64,000 nucleotides of DNA from Halobacillus_A sp043497005 (GCF_043497005.1 NZ_JBIEKE010000003.1:754767-818766), one strand, 5' to 3'. Numbered from the stretch's first letter, positions 42,661-52,926 are shown. Notes: generated from the letters alone by a model not told the origin. Made by a program: numbers and translations.

Positions 42661-44068
42661 ATGCCTTCACCTTATCATCCTGTACACCTTTTAATAAGAA
42701 AGAAAACGGCAGAGCGATAAGTAATACAGCTGCTGAAACGAGAAACGCTTCGTTTAACGTCTGCAGTGTCGCTGCCTGCATATCTATACCAGGAGCAGCC
42801 GCTACTTGAGCACGCCGTACTTCATAATAAATAGAAAAAAAGACGATGCCTAGTGACGAAGAAATCTGGCGGATGATGTTGTTCATTGCCGAGCCCTGCG
42901 CCACTAAATGTTCAGGAATCGCGTTCATGCCCGATGTCGTTGCCGGCATATTCCCCATGCCCATGCCTAGTCCGCGCACAGTGTTAAGTAATAGAATCAG
43001 CCAGTATGGCGTGGACACGTGCAGCATACCAAGCCCAATAGTAGCGGCAGCCATAATCGCAAGGCCTGGCGGTACAACATAGCGCGGCCCTTTTTTATCG
43101 AGCAGGCGCCCGCCAATCGACATAAAGATGCCGCTTGCCGCCGCTGCAGGTAAGAACAGCAGTCCTGTCATCACTTCATTTAGCCCGTACACGACTTGAA
43201 TGAGCAGCGGCAGTAAGAAAATACCGGAAAACAGGCCGATCGACGCTGCTGACGTAACGAGAATCGAAACCGAATACGTCGGTACTTTAAAGACGGATAA
43301 GTTGAGCAGTGGATCATCGTGACGATTTTCATAGAATACAAAAGCTGTGATCGCTAATAATCCTGCCATGATCAAGGCAAGGTTCAAAGGATCGACGAGC
43401 ATTGAAAGCTCACGCCCTCGCCCAAGAGCCAGCAGTACAGCACCAATTCCAAGCGTAATCATGACAAAACCAATGTAATCGAACTTCTTCTCTGGATGCG
43501 TTTCTGTCCGTTCCAAAAATCTCGTCGATAATAAAAGTCCAAGTAAGCCAAACGGAATATTAAACGCAAACAGCCACGGCCAGTCCAAAAACTGAATCAT
43601 AAAACCGCCTACTGTCGGTCCGATCGCAGGGGCCACCATCGCGGCTACCCCGTATACGCCTACGGCTAAGCCGCGTTCGTGTTTAGGAAAGGAGTTAAAG
43701 ATAAGAGCCATAGCAATCGGCATCATCATACCGCCGGCCGCCCCCTGGATGGCCCGCGACATAATGACCATTCCAAGCGTTTGTGAAAGCAGCCCGGAAA
43801 TAGAGCCGAGGATAAATAGACACAGTCCGGCGATGTACACTTTCTTTTTCCCAAATCGATCACCTAAATAGCCGGTTAACGGCATCGTCATCCCCATCGA
43901 TACCATAAAAATCGTTAAGATCCAGCCGACTGCCACCGCGTTGGAATCAAACACGTCAATAAACCGCGGAAGGATCGGATTCAGCATGCTGTTATTTAAA
44001 ATGACAGTAAACGTTCCAAATAATACAGATAGTACGACTAACCATTTCGTAGGTATTTTGCTCAACAT
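42659..44068 (-). CDS. MFS drug exporter, DHA2 family
   Basis: This 469-residue transporter has about 14 helices, DHA2 motif A GYLGDRFGKKKVYIAG, and motif C-like GPTVGGFMIQFLDWPWLFAF. It resembles LmrB/MdeA/EmrB multidrug proton antiporters. No regulator is adjacent. A lipoprotein gene is divergent. Confidence 0.85.
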   Translation of the reverse strand: MLSKIPTKWLVVLSVLFGTFTVILNNSMLNPILPRFIDVFDSNAVAVGWILTIFMVSMGMTMPLTGYLGDRFGKKKVYIAGLCLFILGSISGLLSQTLGMVIMSRAIQGAAGGMMMPIAMALIFNSFPKHERGLAVGVYGVAAMVAPAIGPTVGGFMIQFLDWPWLFAFNIPFGLLGLLLSTRFLERTETHPEKKFDYIGFVMITLGIGAVLLALGRGRELSMLVDPLNLALIMAGLLAITAFVFYENRHDDPLLNLSVFKVPTYSVSILVTSAASIGLFSGIFLLPLLIQVVYGLNEVMTGLLFLPAAAASGIFMSIGGRLLDKKGPRYVVPPGLAIMAAATIGLGMLHVSTPYWLILLLNTVRGLGMGMGNMPATTSGMNAIPEHLVAQGSAMNNIIRQISSSLGIVFFSIYYEVRRAQVAAAPGIDMQAATLQTLNEAFLVSAAVLLIALPFSFLLKGVQDDKVKA

Positions 44069-44218
44069 CAGATCCCCCCCTTTCTTTATAATGTCCCCTT
44101 CTTTTTATACCCTAAGTAACAACCATTTTAGCACTTCTATCGGTCGCAAACATTCGTTATGCCTACCCTATTTACAATATGTTACAATTTCTACTATAAA
44201 AAAATAAGGGGGACGCTC

Positions 44219-44650
44219 ATGCCTAAAAGTTTGGTTATACTTTTAATATGCCTGACATTTACTTTATTAAGCGGCTGTTCTCACTCTACTGCGGATTCTG
44301 AAAATGAGAAAGATACGGTTCTTATAAAAGTCATCAACAATAGTGATATGGAATTTCACGCCATGGAGCTGCAATTTTACCAGGATGGAGAGCTGATCGC
44401 TTCGCAAGGCAGTACATATGCAGACGGCTCCAGTATCAGCCGTGAAGAAAATTTAGAATTCCATTTTAACGAAGAAGACTTCCCTTCAGAAGGTGACACA
44501 GTTATGGAACTTATTACAGCTGATGAAGAAAATAAAAATAGAACCATTGGCAACGAGGTAACGGTGAACTGGAAAGAAAGCAAAGAACACACCTACGAGA
44601 TTCAAGGAAACTCCTTCACCACACTTTCTTTACTTGAGAAAAAAGATTGA
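44219..44650 (+). CDS. Lipoprotein, unknown function
   Basis: This 143-residue protein has a lipoprotein signal (LVILLICLTFTLLSGCS, lipobox LSGC at about 17-20) and an Asp/Glu-rich beta-type domain (VLIKVINNSDMEFHAMELQF). The ATG at 44219 has AAGGGGG. Anchored outside the membrane; no family recognised. Confidence 0.75.
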   Translation: MPKSLVILLICLTFTLLSGCSHSTADSENEKDTVLIKVINNSDMEFHAMELQFYQDGELIASQGSTYADGSSISREENLEFHFNEEDFPSEGDTVMELITADEENKNRTIGNEVTVNWKESKEHTYEIQGNSFTTLSLLEKKD

Positions 44651-44812
44651 CATGGAGGTGGTTGAGAATTGGGTAATGTAAGTACTCAGATTCCTCTACA
44701 TGCGAAAAAAAGCTTTCATCTTTATTGATAAATTGCTTTCGAAGCATAGTAGAGTGGATATCCTTCTGAATTCTTTAAATTCCATAAGGGCACGACTTGT
44801 CTTCTATTACTG

Positions 44813-44940
44813 AAAAGGGTTTTATGAAACGGCGACACTCCTATGGGAGAGACGAATAAGGTGTGACCCCGGAGGGCTTATAAAGCCCGAGGAGGCACAC
44901 CATTCGCCCATGGAAAGGGAGTCGTTTCATAAAACCCTTT
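44813..44940. repeat. Bacillaceae-type intergenic hairpin repeat
   Basis: Long terminal arms AAAGGGTTTTATGAAACG / CGTTTCATAAAACCCTTT enclose GACACTCCTATGGGAGAGAC, a GTGTGACCCCGGAGGGCTTA block, CCCGAGGAGGCACACC and GAAAGGGAGTCG. The pattern 'GACTCC-GGGA ... GAGACCCC ... GCCGAGGAGGC ... GGAAAGCGAGTC' is familiar from many Bacillus-group intergenic regions. No frame; it lies between the lipoprotein and rex genes. Function unknown. Confidence 0.6.
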
Positions 44941-45023
44941 CCTCTAGGTCCCGCCAGGAAGGATTACACTCTCAAGGTAAAAGAAAAAACGAGCTTTCTA
45001 TGCATGCAAAAAGGACAACCTTA

Positions 45024-45674
45024 TCAGTTGTCCTCCTCTTCATCTAATGGATAATGTTTTAAGAAATACACAAGCGCCTGCAGCTCAACAGCTAAGTCAA
45101 TGTGATGAACACGCACGCTGTTTGGCACCGTAATTCGCGCAGGAGTGAAGTTCAGCACCCCAGAAATCCCAGCTTCAACCAGCCGATCAGCAATCCCTTG
45201 CGCTGCAGAAGACGGCACCGTCAAAATCGCAACAGAAATGCCTTCCATATGCTTCTCTAAATCGTCGATGTGCTTAATCGGCACACCGCCTACTGTCTGT
45301 CCGATACGGTCATCCTTTGCATCAAAAGCGACTTCAATTTTTGTATTGTTATTTTTCATGAAATTATAGTTTAAAAAAGCAGTTCCTAAGTTTCCGACCC
45401 CAATTAAAGCGACGTTTGTCGTTTCATCCTGATCAAGCGTCTGACGGAAAAATGATAACAGATATTCAACATTATACCCATATCCTTTTTTCCCGAGGGC
45501 TCCAAAGTAAGAAAAATCACGGCGAATTGTTGCCGAGTCAACTTTAACCGCTTCACTCAGTTCCTTCGAGGAGACTCTCATCTTACCCTGGCTATGGAGA
45601 TTATTAATGAATCGATAGTATAGCGGCAGCCGCTTCGCTGTAGCTTGTGGTATTTTAGCGTTTTCTGCATCCAT
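45024..45674 (-). CDS. rex: Redox-sensing transcriptional repressor Rex
   Basis: This 216-residue protein has an N-terminal winged helix (QATAKRLPLYYRFINNLHSQ, KELSEAVKVDSATIRRDFSY) and a Rossmann NADH domain (NVALIGVGNLGTAFLNYNF). It represses fermentation and respiration genes until NADH rises. It lies next to moaC, as in B. subtilis. Confidence 0.95.
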   Translation of the reverse strand: MDAENAKIPQATAKRLPLYYRFINNLHSQGKMRVSSKELSEAVKVDSATIRRDFSYFGALGKKGYGYNVEYLLSFFRQTLDQDETTNVALIGVGNLGTAFLNYNFMKNNNTKIEVAFDAKDDRIGQTVGGVPIKHIDDLEKHMEGISVAILTVPSSAAQGIADRLVEAGISGVLNFTPARITVPNSVRVHHIDLAVELQALVYFLKHYPLDEEEDN

Positions 45675-45689
45675 TGGATTAACCTCCTC

Positions 45690-46175
45690 TTACCGGCTTT
45701 CTCGATTATAATCGCCGGATTTACCTCCTGTTTTCTCTTCTAGATACGTCGGACCGATAACCATTCCTTTATCGACAGCTTTACACATATCATACACCGT
45801 TAATGCAGTTGCCGTAGCTGCGGTTAGTGCTTCCATTTCAACCCCCGTGCTGCCTTTTGTTTTCACCGTGACGATAATATGGAGAACATATTTCTCGTTC
45901 GTCTCCCACTCAAAGGTAACATCGATCCCTTTTAACGGAAGCGGGTGGCACATTGGAATCCAGTCGGGCGTCTTTTTTGCCGCCATAATTCCAGCGATTT
46001 GGGCAACAGAAAGGACATCGCCTTTCTCCATATCGCCGCTTGTTACTTTATGATATATCGTTTGATTTACTTCTATACTCGAATGCGCGATTGCCGTTCG
46101 TACGGAATCTTTCTTTTCCGAAATGTCGACCATCCGGGCTCGTCCTTGTTCATTGAAATGAGTAAATTCAGACAT
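45690..46175 (-). CDS. moaC: Cyclic pyranopterin monophosphate synthase MoaC
   Basis: This 161-residue enzyme of molybdenum-cofactor synthesis has MVDISEKKDSVRTAIA, TPDWIPMCHPLPLKGIDVTF and GVEMEALTAATATALTVYDM. It converts the MoaA product to cPMP. 15 bp upstream of rex. Confidence 0.95.
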   Translation of the reverse strand: MSEFTHFNEQGRARMVDISEKKDSVRTAIAHSSIEVNQTIYHKVTSGDMEKGDVLSVAQIAGIMAAKKTPDWIPMCHPLPLKGIDVTFEWETNEKYVLHIIVTVKTKGSTGVEMEALTAATATALTVYDMCKAVDKGMVIGPTYLEEKTGGKSGDYNRESR

Positions 46176-46338
46176 GCGTGGGACTCCTTTACCATTTGTA
46201 CGGTTAGTTACTCAAACACTACTCCTATTTTATCAAAAAATCAAACGAAAGTGTTAAAGCGTTCACAATCTCTTAAGTACCTCTCCTTGCTACTGTCGTC
46301 CTATATAAGATACACTTATTTCATTGAGGTGAAACGAC

Positions 46339-48279
46339 ATGATTCTCATGCAACTAAATCAATTGACGAAACGGTTTGGCGCGGAGTTAATTTTAAAAAA
46401 TATTAAGCTGGATGTACAAAAGAATGACCGCATTGCGATTGTCGGAAGAAACGGTGCCGGTAAAAGTACGTTGTTGAAAATGATGGCCGGGGACATGAGC
46501 CATGATTCCGGAGACATATTTAAACCGAAAGATGTTTCCATGGGATACCTGGCTCAAAATACAGGTCTGCAGTCCGGTGATACAATTTGGAATGAAATGT
46601 CGAAGGTGTTTGGCCATTTGCAGAAGCTTGAGAAGGAGCTTCGCCAAATGGAAGCTGATATGGCAGATCCTGACTTACTTGCCGACGAGAACAAGTACCA
46701 GCAGCTGCTTTCAAAATACGATGAAAAGCAAGACTACTTTAAGGTCGCGGGCGGCTATCAATATGAAGCTGAGATTAAAGCCGTTTTAAATGGTCTTAAC
46801 TTTCACGGTTTCGATTGGAATACGTCGATTGCGACACTGAGCGGCGGGCAGAAAACGCGGCTTGCCCTCGGAAAACTTTTATTAACGAAACCGGATATTC
46901 TCATTTTAGATGAGCCGACCAACCACCTGGATATTGATACGCTCTCATGGCTTGAGTCTTACTTACAGGGTTACGAAGGCGCTGTTGTCATCGTGTCGCA
47001 CGACCGCTACTTCTTAGACGAAATTGTAAACACCGTATATGAAATTGCCCATCAGGGTGCTAAGAAATACCACGGCAACTACAGCGATTATTTAAAGAAA
47101 AAAGAAGAAGATTATGAGCTTGAGCTGAAGCATTATGAGAAACAGCAGAGTGACATTAAACAAATGGAAGAGTTTATTCAAAAGAACATTGTCCGTGCCA
47201 CGACAAGCAAGCGTGCGCAAAGCCGACGCAAGCAGCTGGAGAAAATGGATAAGCTTGATAAGCCAAAAACGGAGCAGCAATCAGCGAAGTTCAGCTTCCA
47301 AGTGGCGAAGAAAAGCGGAAATGACGTTTTGAAGATTCGTGATTTAGCGTTTCGCTATGATGATCAGGACCGCTACGTGTTTGATCATCTGTCTCTAGAC
47401 TTACAACGCGGTGATTCTTTCGCTTTAGTCGGTCCCAATGGTGTCGGGAAAACGACGCTTCTTAAGACGATTATCGGTGACTTAAAAGCAGCTAAAGGCA
47501 ATCTTATGGTCGGGACAAATGTCCAAATCGGCTACTATGACCAGGAACAGACGAAGCTGAATTCGAAGAAAACCGTGCTGAACGAGCTTTGGGATGAGTA
47601 TCCGCATAAAAACGAAAAAGACATCCGCACGATACTTGGAAACTTTTTGTTCACAGGAGAAGATGTGTTAAAACCTGTCTCTGCTTTAAGCGGTGGAGAA
47701 AAAGCACGATTATCGCTCGCCAAGCTGATGATGCAGGAAGCTAATTTGTTAATCCTGGACGAGCCGACCAACCATCTCGACTTAGATAGCAAAGAAGTGT
47801 TGGAATCTGCACTTGTCGATTATCCAGGAACCATCTTATTTGTTTCCCACGACCGTTACTTCATTAATAAAATCGCCACACAAATTGTGGAGATGGAGCC
47901 GGCTGAAACGCGCGTATTCCTCGGGGATTATGATTACTATCTTAACAAGAAACAGGAAGAACGGGAACTTCAGGAAATTGAAGAAGCCGAACGAGCTGAA
48001 CAGGCCGCAGCTACGAGGCCGCAGGAACAAGAATCAAAGAACAGCTTTCAGCAGGATAAAGCTTTAAAAAGCGAAGAACGTAAACGAAAACGCCGCATCG
48101 CTGAAATTGAGCAGGAAATTGAACAGCTTGAAGCAAAAGTGGAAGAAAATGATGCGCTCTTATGCAAGCCGGAAGTTTTTCAAGATCATGAGAAATCGCT
48201 TGATCTGACGGAAGAAAATGTGCAGTATCTAGAAAGAATGGAAGCTTTACTGGAAGAATGGGAAGCTTTAGATGAATAA
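46339..48279 (+). CDS. ydiF: ABC-F family ATPase (YdiF-like)
   Basis: This 646-residue protein has two ABC domains in tandem: Walker A GRNGAGKSTLLKMMAG and GPNGVGKTTLLKTIIG, signatures LSGGQKTRLALGKL and LSGGEKARLSLAKL, Walker B LILDEPTNHLD twice. There are no membrane helices. A C-terminal coiled coil (about 555-640) follows. ABC-F proteins act on the ribosome. GAGGTGA precedes the ATG. Convergent with fbp. Confidence 0.92.
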   Translation: MILMQLNQLTKRFGAELILKNIKLDVQKNDRIAIVGRNGAGKSTLLKMMAGDMSHDSGDIFKPKDVSMGYLAQNTGLQSGDTIWNEMSKVFGHLQKLEKELRQMEADMADPDLLADENKYQQLLSKYDEKQDYFKVAGGYQYEAEIKAVLNGLNFHGFDWNTSIATLSGGQKTRLALGKLLLTKPDILILDEPTNHLDIDTLSWLESYLQGYEGAVVIVSHDRYFLDEIVNTVYEIAHQGAKKYHGNYSDYLKKKEEDYELELKHYEKQQSDIKQMEEFIQKNIVRATTSKRAQSRRKQLEKMDKLDKPKTEQQSAKFSFQVAKKSGNDVLKIRDLAFRYDDQDRYVFDHLSLDLQRGDSFALVGPNGVGKTTLLKTIIGDLKAAKGNLMVGTNVQIGYYDQEQTKLNSKKTVLNELWDEYPHKNEKDIRTILGNFLFTGEDVLKPVSALSGGEKARLSLAKLMMQEANLLILDEPTNHLDLDSKEVLESALVDYPGTILFVSHDRYFINKIATQIVEMEPAETRVFLGDYDYYLNKKQEERELQEIEEAERAEQAAATRPQEQESKNSFQQDKALKSEERKRKRRIAEIEQEIEQLEAKVEENDALLCKPEVFQDHEKSLDLTEENVQYLERMEALLEEWEALDE

Positions 48280-48290
48280 TGCAAAAGAAT

Positions 48291-48324
48291 TGGCTCAGAG
48301 TGATCAACCTCACTCTGAGCCATT
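48291..48324. terminator. Bidirectional terminator
   Basis: TGGCTCAGAGTG / CACTCTGAGCCA between convergent ydiF and fbp. Confidence 0.75.
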
Positions 48325-48350
48325 ATTATGGAGCTTTTCTGATTGGAGCG

Positions 48351-50282
48351 TCATTTCATATAACGATATTCCATCAAACGATTTAAAATAGAGATTTCCT
48401 GTAATAATTCCTCTCCCACATTGGTTTCCAGCACCTTTTTCCGCTCCAGTTCTTTGTCCACGAGTCGCTTAACTGATAGAACGTCGGTTCCATTCCTCAG
48501 CACTTCTTCTTTTGAGTTAAATTGTTTATGGGCGACAAGCTGCATGCCATAGGAATTATATAATAACGTGTAACCGGCAATTCCTGTCGTTAATTGATAT
48601 GCCTTGGAAAACCCACCGTCAATCACAATCATTTTTCCGTTTGCTTTAATGGGGTTTTCTCCATCAATTTCTTTTACCGGGGTGTGTCCATTTATAATAT
48701 GGCCCTGCTCAGGATTCAGCTCAAATTCTTTCAGGATCTTACGGCACGTTTCCTCATTTTCACGTAAATGGTAATATGGATTCTTTTTCTCTTTATGGGT
48801 TTCCTTATCCTTAATGAAATACCTTTCAAACGTGGTCATGGCTCTTTTTCCAAAAAGGGATGAATATTCTCCGGTCCATAAATACCACACCATATCTGTG
48901 GCCAAATCATCTGTCTCTTCAGGGTGTGCAAAAGCGTGACGTAAATAATGTTCAAAAATATCAAGCAAGTCACGGCCGGCATAGGTTTTATTCTCAATCA
49001 TCATTTCTTCCATATTTCCGTTTTCATCTAGAGGAATACACCCGTGAATTAATAAGTTTCCATTGTATTTTAAATATAGACTGCCTTTTTTCATTAAAAA
49101 TTTCATATGTCTGGCGAGCTTTTCCGAATGTTGTACAGAAAATAACAGCTTGTCAATCACTTGCTGTTCTTCCTCTAATAATTGATCCGGCTGCTCTGGA
49201 TTAACCGTGGCAAAACAGCTGTTTTCCAGCGGGTACGTTTTCCCGTTAATGGTTATTTCGTTTTTATCATAATCCACTTTTTCAAGCAAAAGCCTTTCAG
49301 ACATATTAAAGTTCGGTCGTCTTTTAATGATAGGACTTTCAAGTTTAAACTGAATCATAGCAATGGCTTGATGAATTTTCGTAATTTGCAGTCGTTCATG
49401 GTCTGATGCTTTTTGATCTGAATGAATTTTCGGCCTGAAGACAGGGTTGTCCTCATAGTATTTATCCGCCAGATTAAGAAGGGGTCTAAGGTTGATTCCA
49501 TAGACGTCTTCAATGATATCCAAATTATCGTAGCGGGCGCAGATCCTGATGATATTTGCAAGACAAACCTTTGAGCCGGCAAAAGCCCCAATCCATAAGG
49601 CGTCATGATTCCCCCATTGAATATCAACGGAATGATAATTGATAAGCGTTTCCATAATTTTATCCGGTTCGGGTCCTCGATCATAAATGTCCCCTACTAC
49701 ATGAAGATGGTCCATTACCAGCCTCTGTGTGGTATAAGCAAGACCTGTGATGAGCTTATCCGCCTGATCAAGAGAAATAATCTGCTGGACAATTTTTGTG
49801 TAATACTGTTCTTTATTCGCATATTCATCTGTTTTGTATAAAAGTTCTTCTATAATATAGGCAAATTGATCAGGCAAGGCTTTACGCAATTTCGACCGTG
49901 TATATTTAGACGAAGCGTAGGAAATGAGCTTAAGCATTCGTTCAATAGTATCTTTATACCACTGGTTTAATGCCTCGTCATTATCAAAGCCATTTTTAAT
50001 AATCTTCAACTTTTCTTCAGGATAATAAACCAGCGTCGCCAAATCATTGATTTCATTCTCATAGATGACTCCGTTAAAAATATCCCTGATTTTCTCTTTG
50101 ACTCTTCCTGACCCATTTCTTAATACATGTTGAAAGGCTTGATACTCCCCGTGTAAATCACTGACAAAATGCTCTGTTCCCTTAGGCAGATTAAGAATGG
50201 CTTCAAGGTTAATAATTTCTGTAACTACTTTTTCTTCACAATCGTATTCCTGGGCTAGTAATTCTAAGTATTTTTTGTTCAA
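48351..50282 (-). CDS. fbp: Fructose-1,6-bisphosphatase class III
   Basis: This 643-residue Firmicutes-type FBPase has metallophosphatase motifs FVSDLHGEYQAF, VVGDIYDRGPEPDKIM, IQWGNHDALWIGA and INGHTPVKEIDGENPI. Gluconeogenic enzyme (FBP to F6P). The start is TTG at 50282 (AAAGGAGAT about 10 bp upstream); a 20-codon open extension lacks an SD. The 230 bp upstream of it, to 50518, is non-coding. Confidence 0.95.
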   Translation of the reverse strand: MNKKYLELLAQEYDCEEKVVTEIINLEAILNLPKGTEHFVSDLHGEYQAFQHVLRNGSGRVKEKIRDIFNGVIYENEINDLATLVYYPEEKLKIIKNGFDNDEALNQWYKDTIERMLKLISYASSKYTRSKLRKALPDQFAYIIEELLYKTDEYANKEQYYTKIVQQIISLDQADKLITGLAYTTQRLVMDHLHVVGDIYDRGPEPDKIMETLINYHSVDIQWGNHDALWIGAFAGSKVCLANIIRICARYDNLDIIEDVYGINLRPLLNLADKYYEDNPVFRPKIHSDQKASDHERLQITKIHQAIAMIQFKLESPIIKRRPNFNMSERLLLEKVDYDKNEITINGKTYPLENSCFATVNPEQPDQLLEEEQQVIDKLLFSVQHSEKLARHMKFLMKKGSLYLKYNGNLLIHGCIPLDENGNMEEMMIENKTYAGRDLLDIFEHYLRHAFAHPEETDDLATDMVWYLWTGEYSSLFGKRAMTTFERYFIKDKETHKEKKNPYYHLRENEETCRKILKEFELNPEQGHIINGHTPVKEIDGENPIKANGKMIVIDGGFSKAYQLTTGIAGYTLLYNSYGMQLVAHKQFNSKEEVLRNGTDVLSVKRLVDKELERKKVLETNVGEELLQEISILNRLMEYRYMK

Positions 50283-50518
50283 TATTATGTATCTCCTTTC
50301 CAATTTCATCATGATTTCACACTGAAATGCTGCAATTGACAATTAAAATTGAAAGCGTCGGTAACATATTAATTATATATGATCGTAACATGTTTTCACT
50401 TTTTAGAAATAGCGCTGACAATATTCATAATTTCAAATATTGGAAGTGATAGAGTACATTTCTACGTTTTCTAACCCATTATAGCTGAGCTATTTACAGC
50501 TATTTTATCATATAAAAA

Positions 50519-50553
50519 AAGACAAGCACTCCAGTCTGCTGGAATACTTGTCT
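50519..50553 (-). terminator. Terminator of carnitine operon
   Basis: On the minus strand AAGACAAGTATTCCAG / CTGGAGTGCTTGTCTT followed by TTTTT, 10 bp past the thioesterase stop. Confidence 0.8.
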
Positions 50554-50563
50554 TCCACTGTTC

Positions 50564-51028
50564 TTATTTTCTGCGAATACCAATCGTTCGGCCGGCTTGT
50601 TTTGGCGGGTTCTGATCAGCTTGATTCTGATGAATTTCATAAATGTTTTTTTCCACGAGTTCCGGGAATGGTGCTCCCCGTCCTTCTGATTGATCAATCC
50701 CCATCAGCATTTCTTCTAATGTGGCAGTCAGCTCGCCATCATCATTGTGCATGGATAAAAATAAGTGGATACGCTTCGCATCATAATCCAGCACCTGGGC
50801 TCTGATCGTAAATACTTCTCCTTCTTTCATTTCCTGCAAATAGCACGTATGAGTTTCTAGTGTAAAGATCGTATATTGAAAGCGGGCGCGGGCTTCTTCA
50901 GTAAGGCCGATATCTTCAATAAAAGCATCGGTTGCCTGACTGAATGCTGTATTGTATTCCGCATCATTCATGTGTCCGTTGTAATCGACCCAATCTGAAG
51001 GGACGGTTTGCTTAAATTGAAAATCCAC
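50564..51028 (-). CDS. Acyl-CoA thioesterase (betainyl-CoA thioesterase-like)
   Basis: This 154-residue hot-dog-fold protein begins FKQTVPSDWVDYNGHMNDAE (4-HBT motif DYNGHMND). In carnitine clusters this partner hydrolyses betainyl-CoA to glycine betaine and CoA. It follows the carnitine dehydrogenase by 13 bp. Family sure; substrate inferred from context. Confidence 0.8.
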   Translation of the reverse strand: MDFQFKQTVPSDWVDYNGHMNDAEYNTAFSQATDAFIEDIGLTEEARARFQYTIFTLETHTCYLQEMKEGEVFTIRAQVLDYDAKRIHLFLSMHNDDGELTATLEEMLMGIDQSEGRGAPFPELVEKNIYEIHQNQADQNPPKQAGRTIGIRRK

Positions 51029-51041
51029 GGCTGACCCTCCT

Positions 51042-51986
51042 TTATACGTGATTTTTCTCTTGCTCTTTCGGCCAATATTCCTGTACTAGATCGTATAATC
51101 TAATTAAAAATTCGTTGCGGTTCTGATCAAGTTCAGACATGGACATGCCGTTGGACTGTTCTTCACAGCCTGATACCACTTTATTGTACAGTTCATCGGT
51201 CAGTTCCGGGGCTTCAAGCTTCGTCCACGGCTTTTTCAAGGCGGGACCGAATTGTTTGAGCATATGACGCATGCCTCCCTCTCCTCCTGCTAAGTGGAAG
51301 GTTAAGAAAGGCCCATACTGCGCATACCGGAGTCCCGCTCCGTGTGTAAAGGCTTTGTCCACTTCTTCTGTTGTAGCAATGCCTTCGTTCACAATGTGAA
51401 GCGATTCTCTCCAGATCGCTTCAATTAAACGGTCGGCAATATGACCTTCAATCTCATGGCGAACGAGAAGAACTTTCATATTGATACTTTCATAAAAAGC
51501 CTTCGCTCTTTCTACATTCTCCAGCGTGGTCTGTTTTCCTGCTACGACTTCTACGAGCGGCAAAATATATACCGGGTGGAAGGGGTGCGCGACCACGAAG
51601 CGCTCGGGATGCTGTAGATTTGCCTGCAATTCTGAAGGCATGATGCCTGAGGTGCTCGATCCGATGAGCGCTTCAGGTTTCGCGTGCTGGTCAATAGACT
51701 GCAGAACGGTTTGTTTTAGCTCTTCGATTTCGGGCACATTTTCTTGAATGAAATCTGCGTCTTTTACCGCATCTGCTAATTCCGTTTCAAAGCTTAAACG
51801 TTCTTTAGAAGCTCCTTCTGCCAGGCCAAGGGCTTCGACATACGGCCACGATTGTTCAACAGCACGGCGCATACGTTCTTCCGCTCCTTCGGCTGGATCT
51901 GTCGCCACTACGTCATATCCTTGGGCCAGTATACGGGTAATCCACCCGTTTCCAATGACTCCTGTACCTACAATAGCGATTTTCAT
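51042..51986 (-). CDS. lcdH: L-carnitine 3-dehydrogenase
   Basis: This 314-residue protein of the 3-hydroxyacyl-CoA dehydrogenase superfamily has NAD motif IVGTGVIGNGWITRILAQGY, FIQENVPE, SSTSGIMPSELQA and HPFHPVYILPLVEVV. It oxidises L-carnitine to 3-dehydrocarnitine. Same operon as the cleavage enzyme (2 bp upstream) and thioesterase, which together make the assignment strong. Confidence 0.85.
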   Translation of the reverse strand: MKIAIVGTGVIGNGWITRILAQGYDVVATDPAEGAEERMRRAVEQSWPYVEALGLAEGASKERLSFETELADAVKDADFIQENVPEIEELKQTVLQSIDQHAKPEALIGSSTSGIMPSELQANLQHPERFVVAHPFHPVYILPLVEVVAGKQTTLENVERAKAFYESINMKVLLVRHEIEGHIADRLIEAIWRESLHIVNEGIATTEEVDKAFTHGAGLRYAQYGPFLTFHLAGGEGGMRHMLKQFGPALKKPWTKLEAPELTDELYNKVVSGCEEQSNGMSMSELDQNRNEFLIRLYDLVQEYWPKEQEKNHV

Positions 51987-51988
51987 GC

Positions 51989-52879
51989 TTACTTTCCTCC
52001 CCTCGGGTTTCGTAGATTGAGAAATTCACGTGCTTCCTGCGGCGTCATTGACTGCAGATCCAGGCCGTTCAACATCGTGACAGCCTTATCAACGAGCTGT
52101 TCGTTTGTGGCTGGAACTCCTTTTGATAGGTATATATTATCCTCTAACCCAACACGGATGTTTCCTCCTAGAAGGGCTGCTTGAGAAGCCATCGGCATCT
52201 GCATGCGGCCAATCCCGAAAGCAGACCAATGTGCGTTTTCTGGAATTCGGTTCTGCATGTACATCATCGTCTCTGCATCTGCAGCCGCTCCCCATGGAAT
52301 TCCAAGACAAAATTGATACATCGGATCACCGTCTATCAGTCCTTCTTTCACTAACTGGTTGGCAAAACGAATATGGCCGGTGTCGAAGCATTCAAGCTCC
52401 GGCTTAACTCCGCTCTCTTGTATAAGTTTTGCCTGATCTCTAAGCCAGTCCGTCGGGCTCATATAAATCATGTCACCGAAGTTTGTGCTTCCGCAATCGA
52501 GCGTACACATTTCCGGAAGCAGCTCACCTACCGGCTCATGACGTTCCGCTGGCGTCTGCATATCTGTTCTATCACCGCCAGCCGCTGGCGTGTCTAAACT
52601 TGGAATAAAGTCACCGCCGCCCCCGGACGTTATATTAATGATCACATCAGTTTCAGATTCACGAATGCGATCGACAATTTCTCGATAATGCTCAACATTA
52701 TGGCTGATCCCGCCTGTTTTAGGATCACGTGCGTGTACGTGGGCCACCGTCGCCCCTGCTTTTGCAGATTCAATCGCTGATTCTGCGATCTCTTTCGGTG
52801 TGACCGGTACGTGTGGATTTTTTTCTAACGTATCTCCTGCGCCTGTAACTGCAGAAGTCAGTAATACTTTATTTTTCAT
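51989..52879 (-). CDS. Beta-keto acid cleavage enzyme (3-dehydrocarnitine:acetyl-CoA, BKACE/DUF849)
   Basis: This 296-residue zinc enzyme has VLLTSAVTGAGDTLEKNPHV, GATVAHVHARDPKTGGISHN (metal-binding HVHARD), INITSGGGG and the Glu-rich C-terminal half VGLEDNIYLSKG. BKACE members condense a beta-keto acid with acetyl-CoA. Next to carnitine dehydrogenase it would give acetoacetate and betainyl-CoA. First gene of the operon. Confidence 0.85.
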   Translation of the reverse strand: MKNKVLLTSAVTGAGDTLEKNPHVPVTPKEIAESAIESAKAGATVAHVHARDPKTGGISHNVEHYREIVDRIRESETDVIINITSGGGGDFIPSLDTPAAGGDRTDMQTPAERHEPVGELLPEMCTLDCGSTNFGDMIYMSPTDWLRDQAKLIQESGVKPELECFDTGHIRFANQLVKEGLIDGDPMYQFCLGIPWGAAADAETMMYMQNRIPENAHWSAFGIGRMQMPMASQAALLGGNIRVGLEDNIYLSKGVPATNEQLVDKAVTMLNGLDLQSMTPQEAREFLNLRNPRGGK

Positions 52880-52926
52880 TCAAAAGATCCTCCTTTGAAT
52901 TGGTGTTTTGTTTTGATTCGAATAAA

